10,952 nucleotides of DNA from Rickettsiales bacterium (GCA_020631295.1 JAHDHN010000034.1:3336-14287), one strand, 5' to 3'; positions 1-5,736 are shown, counted from the stretch's first letter. Translations and numbers: made by a program. The notes: generated from the letters alone by a model not told the origin.

Positions 1-762
1 AGCAAAGGCGCAGAAGCCTTTGTGACATTAGAGCCTTGCGCCCATAAATGCGCGCCTGCCTTGATCAAATCCGGCATCACAAAGCTGCATATTGCAGAAG
101 CCGATCCAACATTGCAGAGCGCAGGCATAAATATGCTTAAAGACGCAGGTATAGAGGTACAGCTTTATGATATTCAGGTTCCTGGCAACCAGGCTTTTAT
201 GCATGTGCAGCAGCATAACCGACCTTTTGTTACAGTAAAATTGGCCGTATCTGCAGACGGCAAAATTGCCACTCACACAGGCGATAGCAAATGGATCACC
301 TGCACTGCTGCGCGTGCCTATGCCCATAAATTACGTGCGCAGCATGACGGTATTTTAGTCGGCAGCAGCACCTTTGCAGCTGATGCACCTACCCTCACCT
401 GCCGCCTGCCTGGCCTGAGCCACACAAGCCCAAAGCGCTTTGTACTCTCTAGCAATAAAGAGGCAGACGGTGAAGGCTTCACTACCATTGCCTTAGATGA
501 AATAGCTAACTTACCCACCACACATCATGTCAATCGCTTGCTAGTGGAAGGCGGCGGAAACACAGCTGCCAGCCTGCTGCAAAAAGGCTGGATGGATGAG
601 CTGATCTATATCCGCGCGCCCTTGCTGGTGGGAGGTGATGGTAGAGATAGTATTGCTAGCCTAGACATCAGTGACATAGAAAACTCTCAACCGCTCTCAC
701 AGGTTAGCACGCAACACTTAGGTGAATGTGTATTAGAGCGCTATATTATATTGTCATCCTGA
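1..762 (+). CDS. ribD: Riboflavin biosynthesis protein RibD (deaminase/reductase), 5'-truncated by window
   Basis: Bifunctional enzyme that deaminates the GTP-derived diaminopyrimidine and then reduces its ribosyl side chain, early in cytosolic riboflavin synthesis. The reading frame is open from base 1, so the start lies upstream; the GTG at 22 is internal. Visible are the end of the zinc deaminase domain (TLEPC at 25-39) and the reductase domain with RPFVTVKLAVSADGKIAT, GDSKWI, an ILVG segment, LLVEGGG and a final LLVGGDG. One oddity is that the zinc cysteines (37-39 and 49-51) are separated by only three residues, whereas the family norm is PC-x3-G[RK]TPPC with eight between them. The last residues and the TGA stop (760-762) lie inside a dispersed repeat. 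No other riboflavin gene is in view. Identification is secure from the reductase motifs; deaminase activity is uncertain. Confidence 0.93.
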   Translation, partial: SKGAEAFVTLEPCAHKCAPALIKSGITKLHIAEADPTLQSAGINMLKDAGIEVQLYDIQVPGNQAFMHVQQHNRPFVTVKLAVSADGKIATHTGDSKWITCTAARAYAHKLRAQHDGILVGSSTFAADAPTLTCRLPGLSHTSPKRFVLSSNKEADGEGFTTIALDEIANLPTTHHVNRLLVEGGGNTAASLLQKGWMDELIYIRAPLLVGGDGRDSIASLDISDIENSQPLSQVSTQHLGECVLERYIILSS

Positions 763-779
763 GCGCATGCGAAGGATCT
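751..779. repeat. Short dispersed palindromic repeat overlapping the ribD stop
   Basis: The stretch contains TCATCCTGAGCG and GAAGGATCT. ATCCT (756-760) can pair with AGGAT (773-777) around an internal palindrome, CGCATGCG. This head-and-tail pattern is common among dispersed intergenic repeats in many bacteria; no second copy is present in this window. It supplies the stop codon of ribD. Confidence 0.5.
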
Positions 780-824
780 GGCCCTGCACCCGGATTGATT
801 TGACTACAACCATCAATAGTTTTC

Positions 825-833
825 TGCTATACT
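825..833 (+). promoter_or_regulatory. Possible extended -10 promoter inside a palindrome
   Basis: TGCTATACT fits an extended -10 (TGn followed by TATACT). No good -35 stands at 16-18 bp: TTGACT at 800-805 is 22 bp away. It is the left arm of a perfect palindrome, so the opposite strand carries the same motif. It could serve the membrane protein gene at 984, but it could equally be just an inverted repeat. Confidence 0.25.
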
Positions 834-956
834 ATCCAAAGGGTATCTATAGTATAGCATTTTCGAAATTTACTAACGGGAATGCTATGAAAATCACGTA
901 GTGATTTTGCACGGCCAAGCCAGTGGAGCAATTTTATTGATTCCATCAATAAAATT
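825..956 (+). other. Structured intergenic region with three perfect hairpins
   Basis: Three perfect inverted repeats follow one another: 825-835 with 849-859 (11 bp, 13-nt loop), 890-897 with 901-908 (8 bp, 3-nt loop) and 930-941 with 945-956 (12 bp, 3-nt loop). A competing pairing also exists: ATAGCATT (854-861) is the exact complement of AATGCTAT (881-888) and shares bases with the first hairpin, so the two cannot form together. The last hairpin ends 14 bp before the ribosome binding site of the next gene and has no following T-run, so a simple terminator is unlikely. It may be a leader RNA, a small RNA, or a decayed repeat element. No function can be assigned from sequence. Confidence 0.5.
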
Positions 957-983
957 AGAAAACACTATATAGGAGAGATTGTT

Positions 984-1430
984 ATGACAATAAAATGTAT
1001 CTTTAAAATTCTGCTCGCCACGCTGGCATTTGCGGTGGTGAAATCATTATGGGGCCATCTGATTTGGGGTGGCATCTTTAAGGCAGAAACCATGGCACAT
1101 GCGGCCATCTGGCGCCCAGAAGATTCTCCATTTTGGAGCATTGGCATGCCGCTTGGCGCGTTGCTTGTGGGCTTTTGTACTGTAGTAGCCTATGGTTTTT
1201 TTCACACTGCATTATGCACCACATGCTGGGTACGCCGCGGGTTACAGTTCGGCTTCATCATGTTCATTGTCGCCGGCCTTGGCTATATGAGCTACTGGTA
1301 TGTCTATACACCTGTAAGCCTCACCCTGCTGTTTGCAGCACATTTGGACGTGTTGGTAAGTAATTTGGTTGGTGGTGTATTGATTTCGTTGATTATTGGC
1401 TGCAAAACATGCAATAAGACAAGCGCCTAA
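984..1430 (+). CDS. Unidentified four-helix membrane protein with two CxxC motifs
   Basis: A 148-residue protein that I do not recognise. The ATG is preceded by a strong ribosome binding site, AGGAGAG at 971-977. Four hydrophobic segments are visible at about residues 7-29, 53-76, 84-106 and 108-139, giving an integral inner-membrane protein with both ends probably cytoplasmic. Cys78-x-x-Cys81 follows helix 2 and Cys140-x-x-Cys143 follows helix 4; with an even helix count both pairs should lie on the same face. That arrangement could bind a metal or act in thiol redox, but this is inference. It sits 41 bp upstream of ctaB on the same strand and may be cotranscribed with the oxidase assembly genes. 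It is not a recognisable oxidase subunit. That it is a real gene is well supported by ribosome binding site, composition and spacing. Confidence 0.8.
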   Translation: MTIKCIFKILLATLAFAVVKSLWGHLIWGGIFKAETMAHAAIWRPEDSPFWSIGMPLGALLVGFCTVVAYGFFHTALCTTCWVRRGLQFGFIMFIVAGLGYMSYWYVYTPVSLTLLFAAHLDVLVSNLVGGVLISLIIGCKTCNKTSA

Positions 1431-1471
1431 TACCTTCGTAACGGTATTGGGCCGTTTATAAGGATAGTTGC

Positions 1472-2395
1472 ATGAACCATAGCGCCGCTGTGATTGAGCA
1501 TAGCCTGGCTTTGCCCGATGCTGATAATGCCAGCATGATGGATTATATTCGCCTGCTAAAACCCCGCGTGATGATGCTTGTAGTCTTCACCAGCATTGTG
1601 GGGATGATCTTAGCACCAGGTGAAATTCACCCTTTCATCGCCATTGTCGCTATTTTATGCATCACCATGGGCTCTGGCGCTTCTGGTGCCATCAATATGT
1701 GGATTGAGCGCCATAGCGATGGCAAGATGGAGCGCACCAAGAACCGCCCATTGCCACAAGGCCGCATTCATGCAGATAACGCCCTGGAATTTGCGGTGGT
1801 GCTTGCCGTGCTTTCCGTTACCTTCATGGCGCTGATTGTAAATTATCTTTCTGCCATATTGCTGGCCGCTGCTATTTTATTTTACGTATTTATCTACACA
1901 CTCTGGCTCAAGCCACGCACACCGCAAAATATTGTGATTGGCGGCGCTGCAGGCAGCTTCCCGCCTATTATTGGCTGGGCAGCAGTTACCAACAGCATCA
2001 CCCTTGAGCCGGTGGTCCTCTTCTGCATTATCTTTATGTGGACACCGCCGCATTTTTGGGCACTGGCACTCTATCGCTGCCAGGATTATGAAAAAGCAGG
2101 CATTCCAATGATGCCTGTGGTGGCCGGTGTGGATACCACCAAAAAGCTGATTTTATGGTACACCATTTTTCTGTTCCCGCTCTCGCTTGTGCCAAGCTTC
2201 ATCAATATGGCGGGTATTTACTATCTCATCAGCGCCATTGTGCTGGGCATGATTTTTCTGCATCATGCATGGCGTGTCTATAAACAGCCCATCAAGCGCT
2301 ATGCTGCGCCCATGTTTGGTTATTCTCTTTTCTACCTGTTTTGGCTATTTATGAGCCTGCTTATTGACAAAGGATTATTGCATTATGCCGCATAG
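1472..2395 (+). CDS. ctaB: Protohaem IX farnesyltransferase (haem O synthase)
   Basis: Transfers a farnesyl group to the haem B vinyl side chain to make haem O, the precursor of haem A for aa3-type oxidases; an inner-membrane UbiA-superfamily prenyltransferase. The 307 residues match family length. The first prenyl-diphosphate motif is at residues 75-83 (NMWIERHSD), followed by RTKNRPLPQGRI; the second region has WTPPHFWALAL and DYEKAGIPMMPVV (Asp205). Several hydrophobic helices follow to the C-terminus. The start ATG has AAGGA at 1460-1464. In the first motif the usual first Asp is Glu79, while Asp83 is kept. The 3' end overlaps the small coxF-like ORF by 11 bp, suggesting translational coupling. 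Identity is secure; ctaB and cyoE are names for the same family, and the context favours ctaB. Confidence 0.96.
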   Translation: MNHSAAVIEHSLALPDADNASMMDYIRLLKPRVMMLVVFTSIVGMILAPGEIHPFIAIVAILCITMGSGASGAINMWIERHSDGKMERTKNRPLPQGRIHADNALEFAVVLAVLSVTFMALIVNYLSAILLAAAILFYVFIYTLWLKPRTPQNIVIGGAAGSFPPIIGWAAVTNSITLEPVVLFCIIFMWTPPHFWALALYRCQDYEKAGIPMMPVVAGVDTTKKLILWYTIFLFPLSLVPSFINMAGIYYLISAIVLGMIFLHHAWRVYKQPIKRYAAPMFGYSLFYLFWLFMSLLIDKGLLHYAA

Positions 2396-2510
2396 CGAGA
2401 CACATAAACAAAAAGCACCGAAGAATTATACCTTGATGCTGATCATCCTAGCCATTGTGGTCGGCCTGTTTTTTGCAGCCATGATCAAAGTAAAAATTAT
2501 TGGTGGCTAA
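2385..2510 (+). CDS. Small single-helix protein, CoxF-like
   Basis: A 41-residue ORF starting at ATG 2385 inside the ctaB end and finishing at TAA 2508-2510. It has a polar, lysine-rich N-terminus (MPHSETHKQKAPKNY), one hydrophobic helix at about residues 17-33, and a short basic tail ending in KIIGG. Alphaproteobacterial oxidase clusters commonly carry a small one-helix ORF, often called coxF, between ctaB and ctaG. Position, size and topology match, so I assign it to that class by context rather than by sequence motif. AAGGATT at 2370-2376 gives a plausible ribosome binding site 8 bp before the ATG. It is short enough for automatic annotation to miss. Function in the family is not well defined; a role in oxidase assembly is assumed from location. 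Confidence 0.72.
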   Translation: MPHSETHKQKAPKNYTLMLIILAIVVGLFFAAMIKVKIIGG

Positions 2511-2512
2511 TA

Positions 2513-2665
2513 TATAGTAATTTCAGTTAACAATTTCCTGCAATCCCTGACAAGCGAAGCGCAGATCGGGGATCCAGGGTTAACAAGCACTATTTATCGT
2601 TTCGCTCTTGGCCCTCGCGTTCGCAAGGGCTTCAAGAGGGAAGATTGTTAAGTGAAATTACTATA
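2513..2665. repeat. Inverted-repeat element, copy A (MITE-like)
   Basis: The ends 2513-2534 and 2644-2665 form a 22-bp inverted repeat with one mismatch. AATAT at 2509-2513 and again at 2665-2669 could be a target duplication, but the region is AT-rich and this may be chance. Inside are two further stems: ATCCC with GGGAT, and GCCCT with AGGGC. The 62-bp core 2574-2635 recurs in opposite orientation at 5266-5327 with 3 differences. There is no coding capacity. It lies between the coxF-like ORF and ctaG, so it is probably transcribed with them. Confidence 0.75.
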
Positions 2666-2673
2666 ATATAGCA

Positions 2674-2788
2674 CGTCATTCCATGGCTTGCCTGCCTGCC
2701 GAAGCTTTAGCGAAGGCTGGTCCATGGAATCTCCTTGCAAGTTTACGGCATTTGGCAGTAGATACCACGGATAAACCGTGGTATGACG
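2674..2788. repeat. Double-hairpin repeat (CGTCAT...ATGACG), upstream of ctaG
   Basis: The element is bounded by CGTCAT (2674-2679) and ATGACG (2783-2788). Stem 1 is 2678-2686 with 2722-2730 (9 bp, perfect, large loop). Stem 2 is 2762-2770 with 2776-2784 (9 bp, perfect, 5-nt loop). The stretch 2698-2723 (GCCGAAGCTTTA, then AGGCTGG and CC) recurs at 5157-5183. The element ends 19 bp before the ctaG start and right next to its ribosome binding site. Confidence 0.75.
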
Positions 2789-2806
2789 CATTTTTTGAGG
2801 TGTAAT

Positions 2807-3331
2807 ATGCGTAAAGTCCTGACATTCACTGTTATGCTGCTTTTTGCAATATTGATGTTTTCGGTATCTTACGGCTTTGCTGAAATTTACGATTTATTTT
2901 GCCGTGTCACAGGCTTTGGTGGCACCACGCAACAAGCCGTTACCTTGCCCGATGAAGTGCATGACCGTGAATTTACTGTGCAATTCAACAGCGATATTGA
3001 CCCCGCCCTGCCCTGGAAATTCAAGCCCATGCAACGCAAGCAACGCATTAAGGTGGGCGAAAATAAACTCGCCTTCTTTGAGGTAGAAAACACTACAGAC
3101 AAGCCTATTACTGGCACAGCCACCTATAATGTAACGCCCACAAAAATGGGTCCATTTTTTACCAAAGTCTATTGCTTTTGCTTTGAAGAACAAACGCTGC
3201 AGCCAGGTGAGCGTATTGAATATCCGGTATCCTATTTTATCGACCCAGACATTATAGACGATAAAAATACACAAGATGTGCATACTATCACCTTGTCATA
3301 TACATTTTTTCCAGTAAAAACCTCAGACTAA
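2807..3331 (+). CDS. ctaG: Cytochrome c oxidase assembly protein CtaG/Cox11
   Basis: Copper chaperone that delivers Cu to the CuB centre of oxidase subunit I, anchored in the inner membrane with its domain in the periplasm. The protein has 174 residues: one N-terminal helix (about 5-24), then YDLFCRVTGFGGTT with Cys32, and the copper motif KVYCFCFEEQ with Cys123 and Cys125, followed by YPVSYFIDP. These are the family hallmarks, and the length is slightly short for the family (about 180-200). I start at ATG 2807 because GAGGTG (2796-2801) precedes it and the helix follows at once. An in-frame ATG at 2783 belongs to the repeat just upstream and would add eight residues. Downstream is ctaE, separated by another repeat. 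Confidence 0.95.
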   Translation: MRKVLTFTVMLLFAILMFSVSYGFAEIYDLFCRVTGFGGTTQQAVTLPDEVHDREFTVQFNSDIDPALPWKFKPMQRKQRIKVGENKLAFFEVENTTDKPITGTATYNVTPTKMGPFFTKVYCFCFEEQTLQPGERIEYPVSYFIDPDIIDDKNTQDVHTITLSYTFFPVKTSD

Positions 3332-3362
3332 GGAACTATAGATAATACAGTTTCCGTTCCTA

Positions 3363-3454
3363 CGTCATCCCGTGGCTTGACCACGGGATCCAGAGCGACC
3401 AAGAGAGATCTAACGTTGTAGCCCTGGATACCGCGAACAAGTCGCGGGATGACG
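3363..3454. repeat. Double-hairpin repeat (CGTCAT...ATGACG), upstream of ctaE
   Basis: A 92-bp element with termini CGTCATCCCG and CGGGATGACG. Stem 1 is 3367-3375 with 3381-3389 (9 bp perfect, loop CTTGA). Stem 2 is 3428-3436 with 3442-3450 (8 of 9 bp, loop ACAAG). The middle holds ATCCAGAG, AAGAGAGATCT and CCCTGG; most of this recurs in the 5085-5237 copy. No T-run follows, so it is not an obvious intrinsic terminator, and it lies inside a likely operon. Confidence 0.8.
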
Positions 3455-3514
3455 CAAAAATGGAATTGTTTATGCATAGCTCTTAAACTAACATACTGCA
3501 TAAAGGACAGTGCC

Positions 3515-4348
3515 ATGGGAAAACCCGCACATGATTACCATCTCGTAAATCCAAGCAAAATGCCGCTTTTGGCCTCACTTGCTGCATTGTTGTTGGCCAT
3601 TGGTGCCCTCTTCACCATGCACGAAGTGCATCATGGCGGCTATATGCTGGGTGCCGGCTTCATTGCCGTGATTGCCTGCATGTTCTTTTGGTGGAGAGAT
3701 GTGCTAAGCGAAGCCATTAACGACAAGGCACATACGCCTGTGGTGCAAAACGGCCTGCGCTTGGGCATGACCCTATTCATCCTGTCTGAAGTGATGTTCT
3801 TTTTTGCCTTTTTCTGGTCTTTCTTTAAGGCCTATCTCTTCCCGGTAGACGGGCTGGATGAAGAAGGCATTTGGCCCGTTGTGGCAGGTATATGGCCGCC
3901 AGAAGGCATCACACCCATTGGCGCATGGGGCTTGCCCTTCACTAATACAGTGATTTTGCTTTTATCTGGTACCACCGTAACCTGGGCGCACCATGCAGCG
4001 CTGCATAATGACCGCAAGGGCCTACAAAATGGCCTACTGCTTACGGTTATTTTAGGTATTATCTTCAGCGCCTTCCAAGCCTATGAGTATATTTACTCTC
4101 CGTTTGGTTTTAAAGAAGGCGTGTTCGCCTCTAATTTCTATCTCGCCACAGGTTTCCATGGCTTCCATGTAATCATCGGCACCTTGTTCTTGGCAGTATG
4201 TTATTTCCGCTCACTCAAGAGCAACCACCTCACGCCCAAAGGCCTGCTGGGCTTAGATTTTGCCGCCTGGTACTGGCATTTTGTAGATGTGGTATGGCTG
4301 TTCTTGTTTGTGGCCGTATATATCTTTGGTAGCGCTGGTGGGCACTAA
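3515..4348 (+). CDS. ctaE: Cytochrome c oxidase subunit III
   Basis: Subunit III of the haem-copper oxidase, an integral membrane protein that stabilises proton uptake and turnover of subunit I. It has 277 residues with seven predicted helices. The conserved SEVMFFFAFFWSFF segment carries Glu92, the membrane glutamate typical of the family. Also present are GTTVTWAHHA, the ATGFHGFHVIIGT segment, and the C-terminal WYWHFVDVVWLFLF. I start at ATG 3515, which has AAAGGA (3502-3507). An in-frame ATG at 3449 is the end of the repeat and would add 22 residues with no helix or family character. The stop overlaps the start of the SURF1 gene by about 11 bp. Identity is secure; the gene is also called coxC. 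Confidence 0.96.
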   Translation: MGKPAHDYHLVNPSKMPLLASLAALLLAIGALFTMHEVHHGGYMLGAGFIAVIACMFFWWRDVLSEAINDKAHTPVVQNGLRLGMTLFILSEVMFFFAFFWSFFKAYLFPVDGLDEEGIWPVVAGIWPPEGITPIGAWGLPFTNTVILLLSGTTVTWAHHAALHNDRKGLQNGLLLTVILGIIFSAFQAYEYIYSPFGFKEGVFASNFYLATGFHGFHVIIGTLFLAVCYFRSLKSNHLTPKGLLGLDFAAWYWHFVDVVWLFLFVAVYIFGSAGGH

Positions 4349-5045
4349 TTCCAGCCGTAAAAATCGGTTTTTCATTGCCTTTATTTTATGCGGCATTGCA
4401 CTATGTACTGTGCTGGGTGTGTGGCAGGTGCAACGCCTGGCCTGGAAAAATGACTTAGAAGCACAGATTGAGGTAAATCTACGTGGTGAGGCAGAACCTT
4501 TTCAGGAAACATTCAATAGTGAGTCCACTCCCTTTAAGCGTGTGACTGTAAATGGCGCGTTTGTGGATACGCCTTCTGTGTATTTGGTCGGGAAATATTA
4601 CGGCAAAGAGATGGGCCTGCATGCCTTACAGCCCTATAAATTAGACAATGGCGATCATGTGCTTATCAATACTGGGTGGGTAAAAGACGAAAAAGCGCCC
4701 ATCTTAAGCGGTGCCCAAGAGGTGGAAGCGATTATTATGCCAAGCAAAGAAAAGCCTATTTTCTTGCTGCCGAGTAATAATACAGACACTAATATTTGGC
4801 TGTGGGAAACCATTCCACAGCTGCAAGATTATTATGATTCTAATTATAATATCACGATTAGCGATGTGTTATTGCAGCGCACACCTGTGGAAAGCATCGG
4901 CGAAGATATAGTCGCGCCCATTCCCGCTTCGGATGAAATCTCGCTTTATAACTCCCATTTGAGCTATGCGATTACTTGGTTCAGCCTGGCTGCCATTCTG
5001 CTTGGGTTGCTTCTGCTTTATGTGCGGAATAAATCTGCAGAATAG
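4338..5045 (+). CDS. SURF1 family oxidase assembly protein
   Basis: Assists haem A insertion into subunit I of aa3-type oxidases. An inner-membrane protein of about 235 residues with the SURF1 plan: a first helix followed by GVWQVQRLAWK, a central periplasmic domain with VLINTGWV, and NSHLSYAITWF leading into a second helix and a short basic tail. The start is uncertain. GTG 4338 gives a family-like N-terminus and overlaps ctaE by 11 bp; TTG 4326 is an alternative; ATG 4287 would add residues encoded deep inside ctaE. No strong ribosome binding site is seen, consistent with translational coupling to ctaE. The TAG stop lies in a 14-bp inverted repeat matched at the rnpA stop. It is the last gene of the block; a DUF983 gene often found near here in relatives is absent. 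Confidence 0.9.
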   Translation: MGTNSSRKNRFFIAFILCGIALCTVLGVWQVQRLAWKNDLEAQIEVNLRGEAEPFQETFNSESTPFKRVTVNGAFVDTPSVYLVGKYYGKEMGLHALQPYKLDNGDHVLINTGWVKDEKAPILSGAQEVEAIIMPSKEKPIFLLPSNNTDTNIWLWETIPQLQDYYDSNYNITISDVLLQRTPVESIGEDIVAPIPASDEISLYNSHLSYAITWFSLAAILLGLLLLYVRNKSAE

Positions 5046-5084
5046 CTAGATAGTGTATAGTAATCTGCATAATTAACGATACAA

Positions 5085-5237
5085 CGTCATACCGCGACTT
5101 GATCGCGGTATCCAGAGCCACAAGAGAGATCTTACCGCATCGCCCTGGCTGTGCCAGCCGAAGCTTTATGCGTAGGCTGGACCCCGTGCTTCCGCCGTCG
5201 CCAAGGCTATGGCGGACAGGCAAGCCACGGGGTAACG
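5085..5237. repeat. Double-hairpin repeat, expanded form
   Basis: It starts with CGTCAT (5085-5090) and ends with a degenerate GTAACG (5232-5237). Stem 1 is 5089-5097 with 5103-5111 (9 bp perfect, loop CTTGA). A middle stem CCAGCC (5154-5159) pairs with GGCTGG (5175-5180). The last stem CCCCGTG (5182-5188) pairs with CACGGGG (5226-5232) and contains a nested TCCGCC/GGCGGA stem (5191-5196 with 5211-5216). The module 5157-5183 matches 2698-2723, and the early part matches the 3363-3454 copy, so this copy looks like a mosaic of the other two. Confidence 0.7.
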
Positions 5238-5394
5238 CTATATTACCACTTAATAATTTCCCATTTTGAAGCCCTTGCGAAAGCGAGGGCCCAGAGCGAA
5301 ACGATAGATAGTGCTTGTTAACCCTGGACCCTGGATCTACGCTAGCGCTTCGTCCAGAGTGACGCGGAAATTGTTAACTAAAAACACTATGTAG
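5238..5394. repeat. Inverted-repeat element, copy B (opposite orientation to copy A)
   Basis: On the minus strand this copy reads like 2513-2665. GGAAATTGTTAACT (5366-5379) is the exact complement of 2525-2538, and the 62-bp core 5266-5327 matches 2574-2635 in reverse with 3 differences. The outer arm near 5250-5262 (TTAATAATTTCCC) pairs imperfectly with the other end. The arm beside the core has a different stem sequence from copy A (CTCTGGA/TCCAG here, ATCCC/GGGAT there), so the stem pairs while the bases differ. Confidence 0.72.
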
Positions 5395-5727
5395 CTAGCC
5401 CTTACGCAACTGGTGCAGGCCGTAGCGCAGATCTTTTTGCATCTCTAAAAAACTGCGTGTTGTGCTATGGTGTCGTGCGATAAATACATAATCATGCCCT
5501 GCTTCAAACAAAGAAGCACCGTTTTCCTGATGCAGCAAGGCCCGAATACGCCGCTTTATTTTATTACGCTGCACCGCGTTGCCAATTTTCTTGGTCACCG
5601 TAATGCCATAACGTGCATGCGATGCATTATTCTGTGCTTTTTGTATTAATAGAGATTTAGTGGAAACAGATATACCAGACTGCTTCACAGCAACAAACTG
5701 CGCATGGGATGGAATAGTAGGAATCAA
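5395..5727 (-). CDS. rnpA: Ribonuclease P protein component
   Basis: Protein subunit of RNase P, which binds the catalytic RNA and helps trim the 5' leader of pre-tRNAs in the cytoplasm. The 110 residues match the family. The signature RNKIKRRIRALL and the preceding GITVTKKIGNAVQ are the conserved RNA-binding helix region, followed by DYVFIARH. No ATG is available at the N-terminus; TTG 5727 is the best start, giving IPTIPSHAQFVAV, which resembles family N-termini. It begins 9 bp after the rpmH stop in the same frame and has no clear ribosome binding site, so it is probably coupled to rpmH. The usual downstream yidD and yidC are not here. The TAG stop lies in the inverted repeat bordering the repeat region. 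Confidence 0.92.
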   Translation of the reverse strand: MIPTIPSHAQFVAVKQSGISVSTKSLLIQKAQNNASHARYGITVTKKIGNAVQRNKIKRRIRALLHQENGASLFEAGHDYVFIARHHSTTRSFLEMQKDLRYGLHQLRKG

Positions 5728-5736
5728 AGAGAAAAC

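Larger units (their letters stand above)
5046..5394. other. 349-bp gene-free region of repeats between convergent genes
   Basis: No coding sequence is supported here. The region holds a double-hairpin repeat (5085-5237) directly followed by copy B of the inverted-repeat element (5238-5394). Its edges carry a 14-bp inverted repeat with one mismatch: TAGCTAGATAGTGT at 5043-5056 and ACACTATGTAGCTA at 5384-5397. These include the TAG stops of both flanking genes. The bases 5057-5080 resemble part of the TATAGTAAT...TTAAC end of copy A and may be a remnant. The hairpins may end or process transcripts from both sides, but no clear T-run terminator is present. Confidence 0.7.

Noticed and set aside
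930..956. 12-bp hairpin as an intrinsic terminator
   Set aside because: The stem is AT-rich and followed by AGAAAACAC, not a T-run.
2894..3283. Minus-strand ORF of 129 residues opposite ctaG
   Set aside because: Antisense to a well-supported gene, with no recognisable domain.
3363..3454. Double hairpin as an intrinsic terminator between ctaG and ctaE
   Set aside because: Neither stem is followed by a T-run, and the element recurs at other sites including directly before a ribosome binding site, so it is better described as a repeat.
4287..4337. ATG 4287 as the SURF1 start
   Set aside because: It would overlap ctaE by 62 bp and add residues without SURF1 character; GTG 4338 gives a family-like N-terminus.
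4981..5223. Minus-strand ORF of 80 residues through the repeat region
   Set aside because: It is built from palindromic repeat sequence and the antisense of the SURF1 end; composition is not protein-like.
2513..5394. CRISPR array
   Set aside because: The repeats are few, unevenly spaced, of differing length and inverted relative to each other; there are no regular spacers or cas genes.
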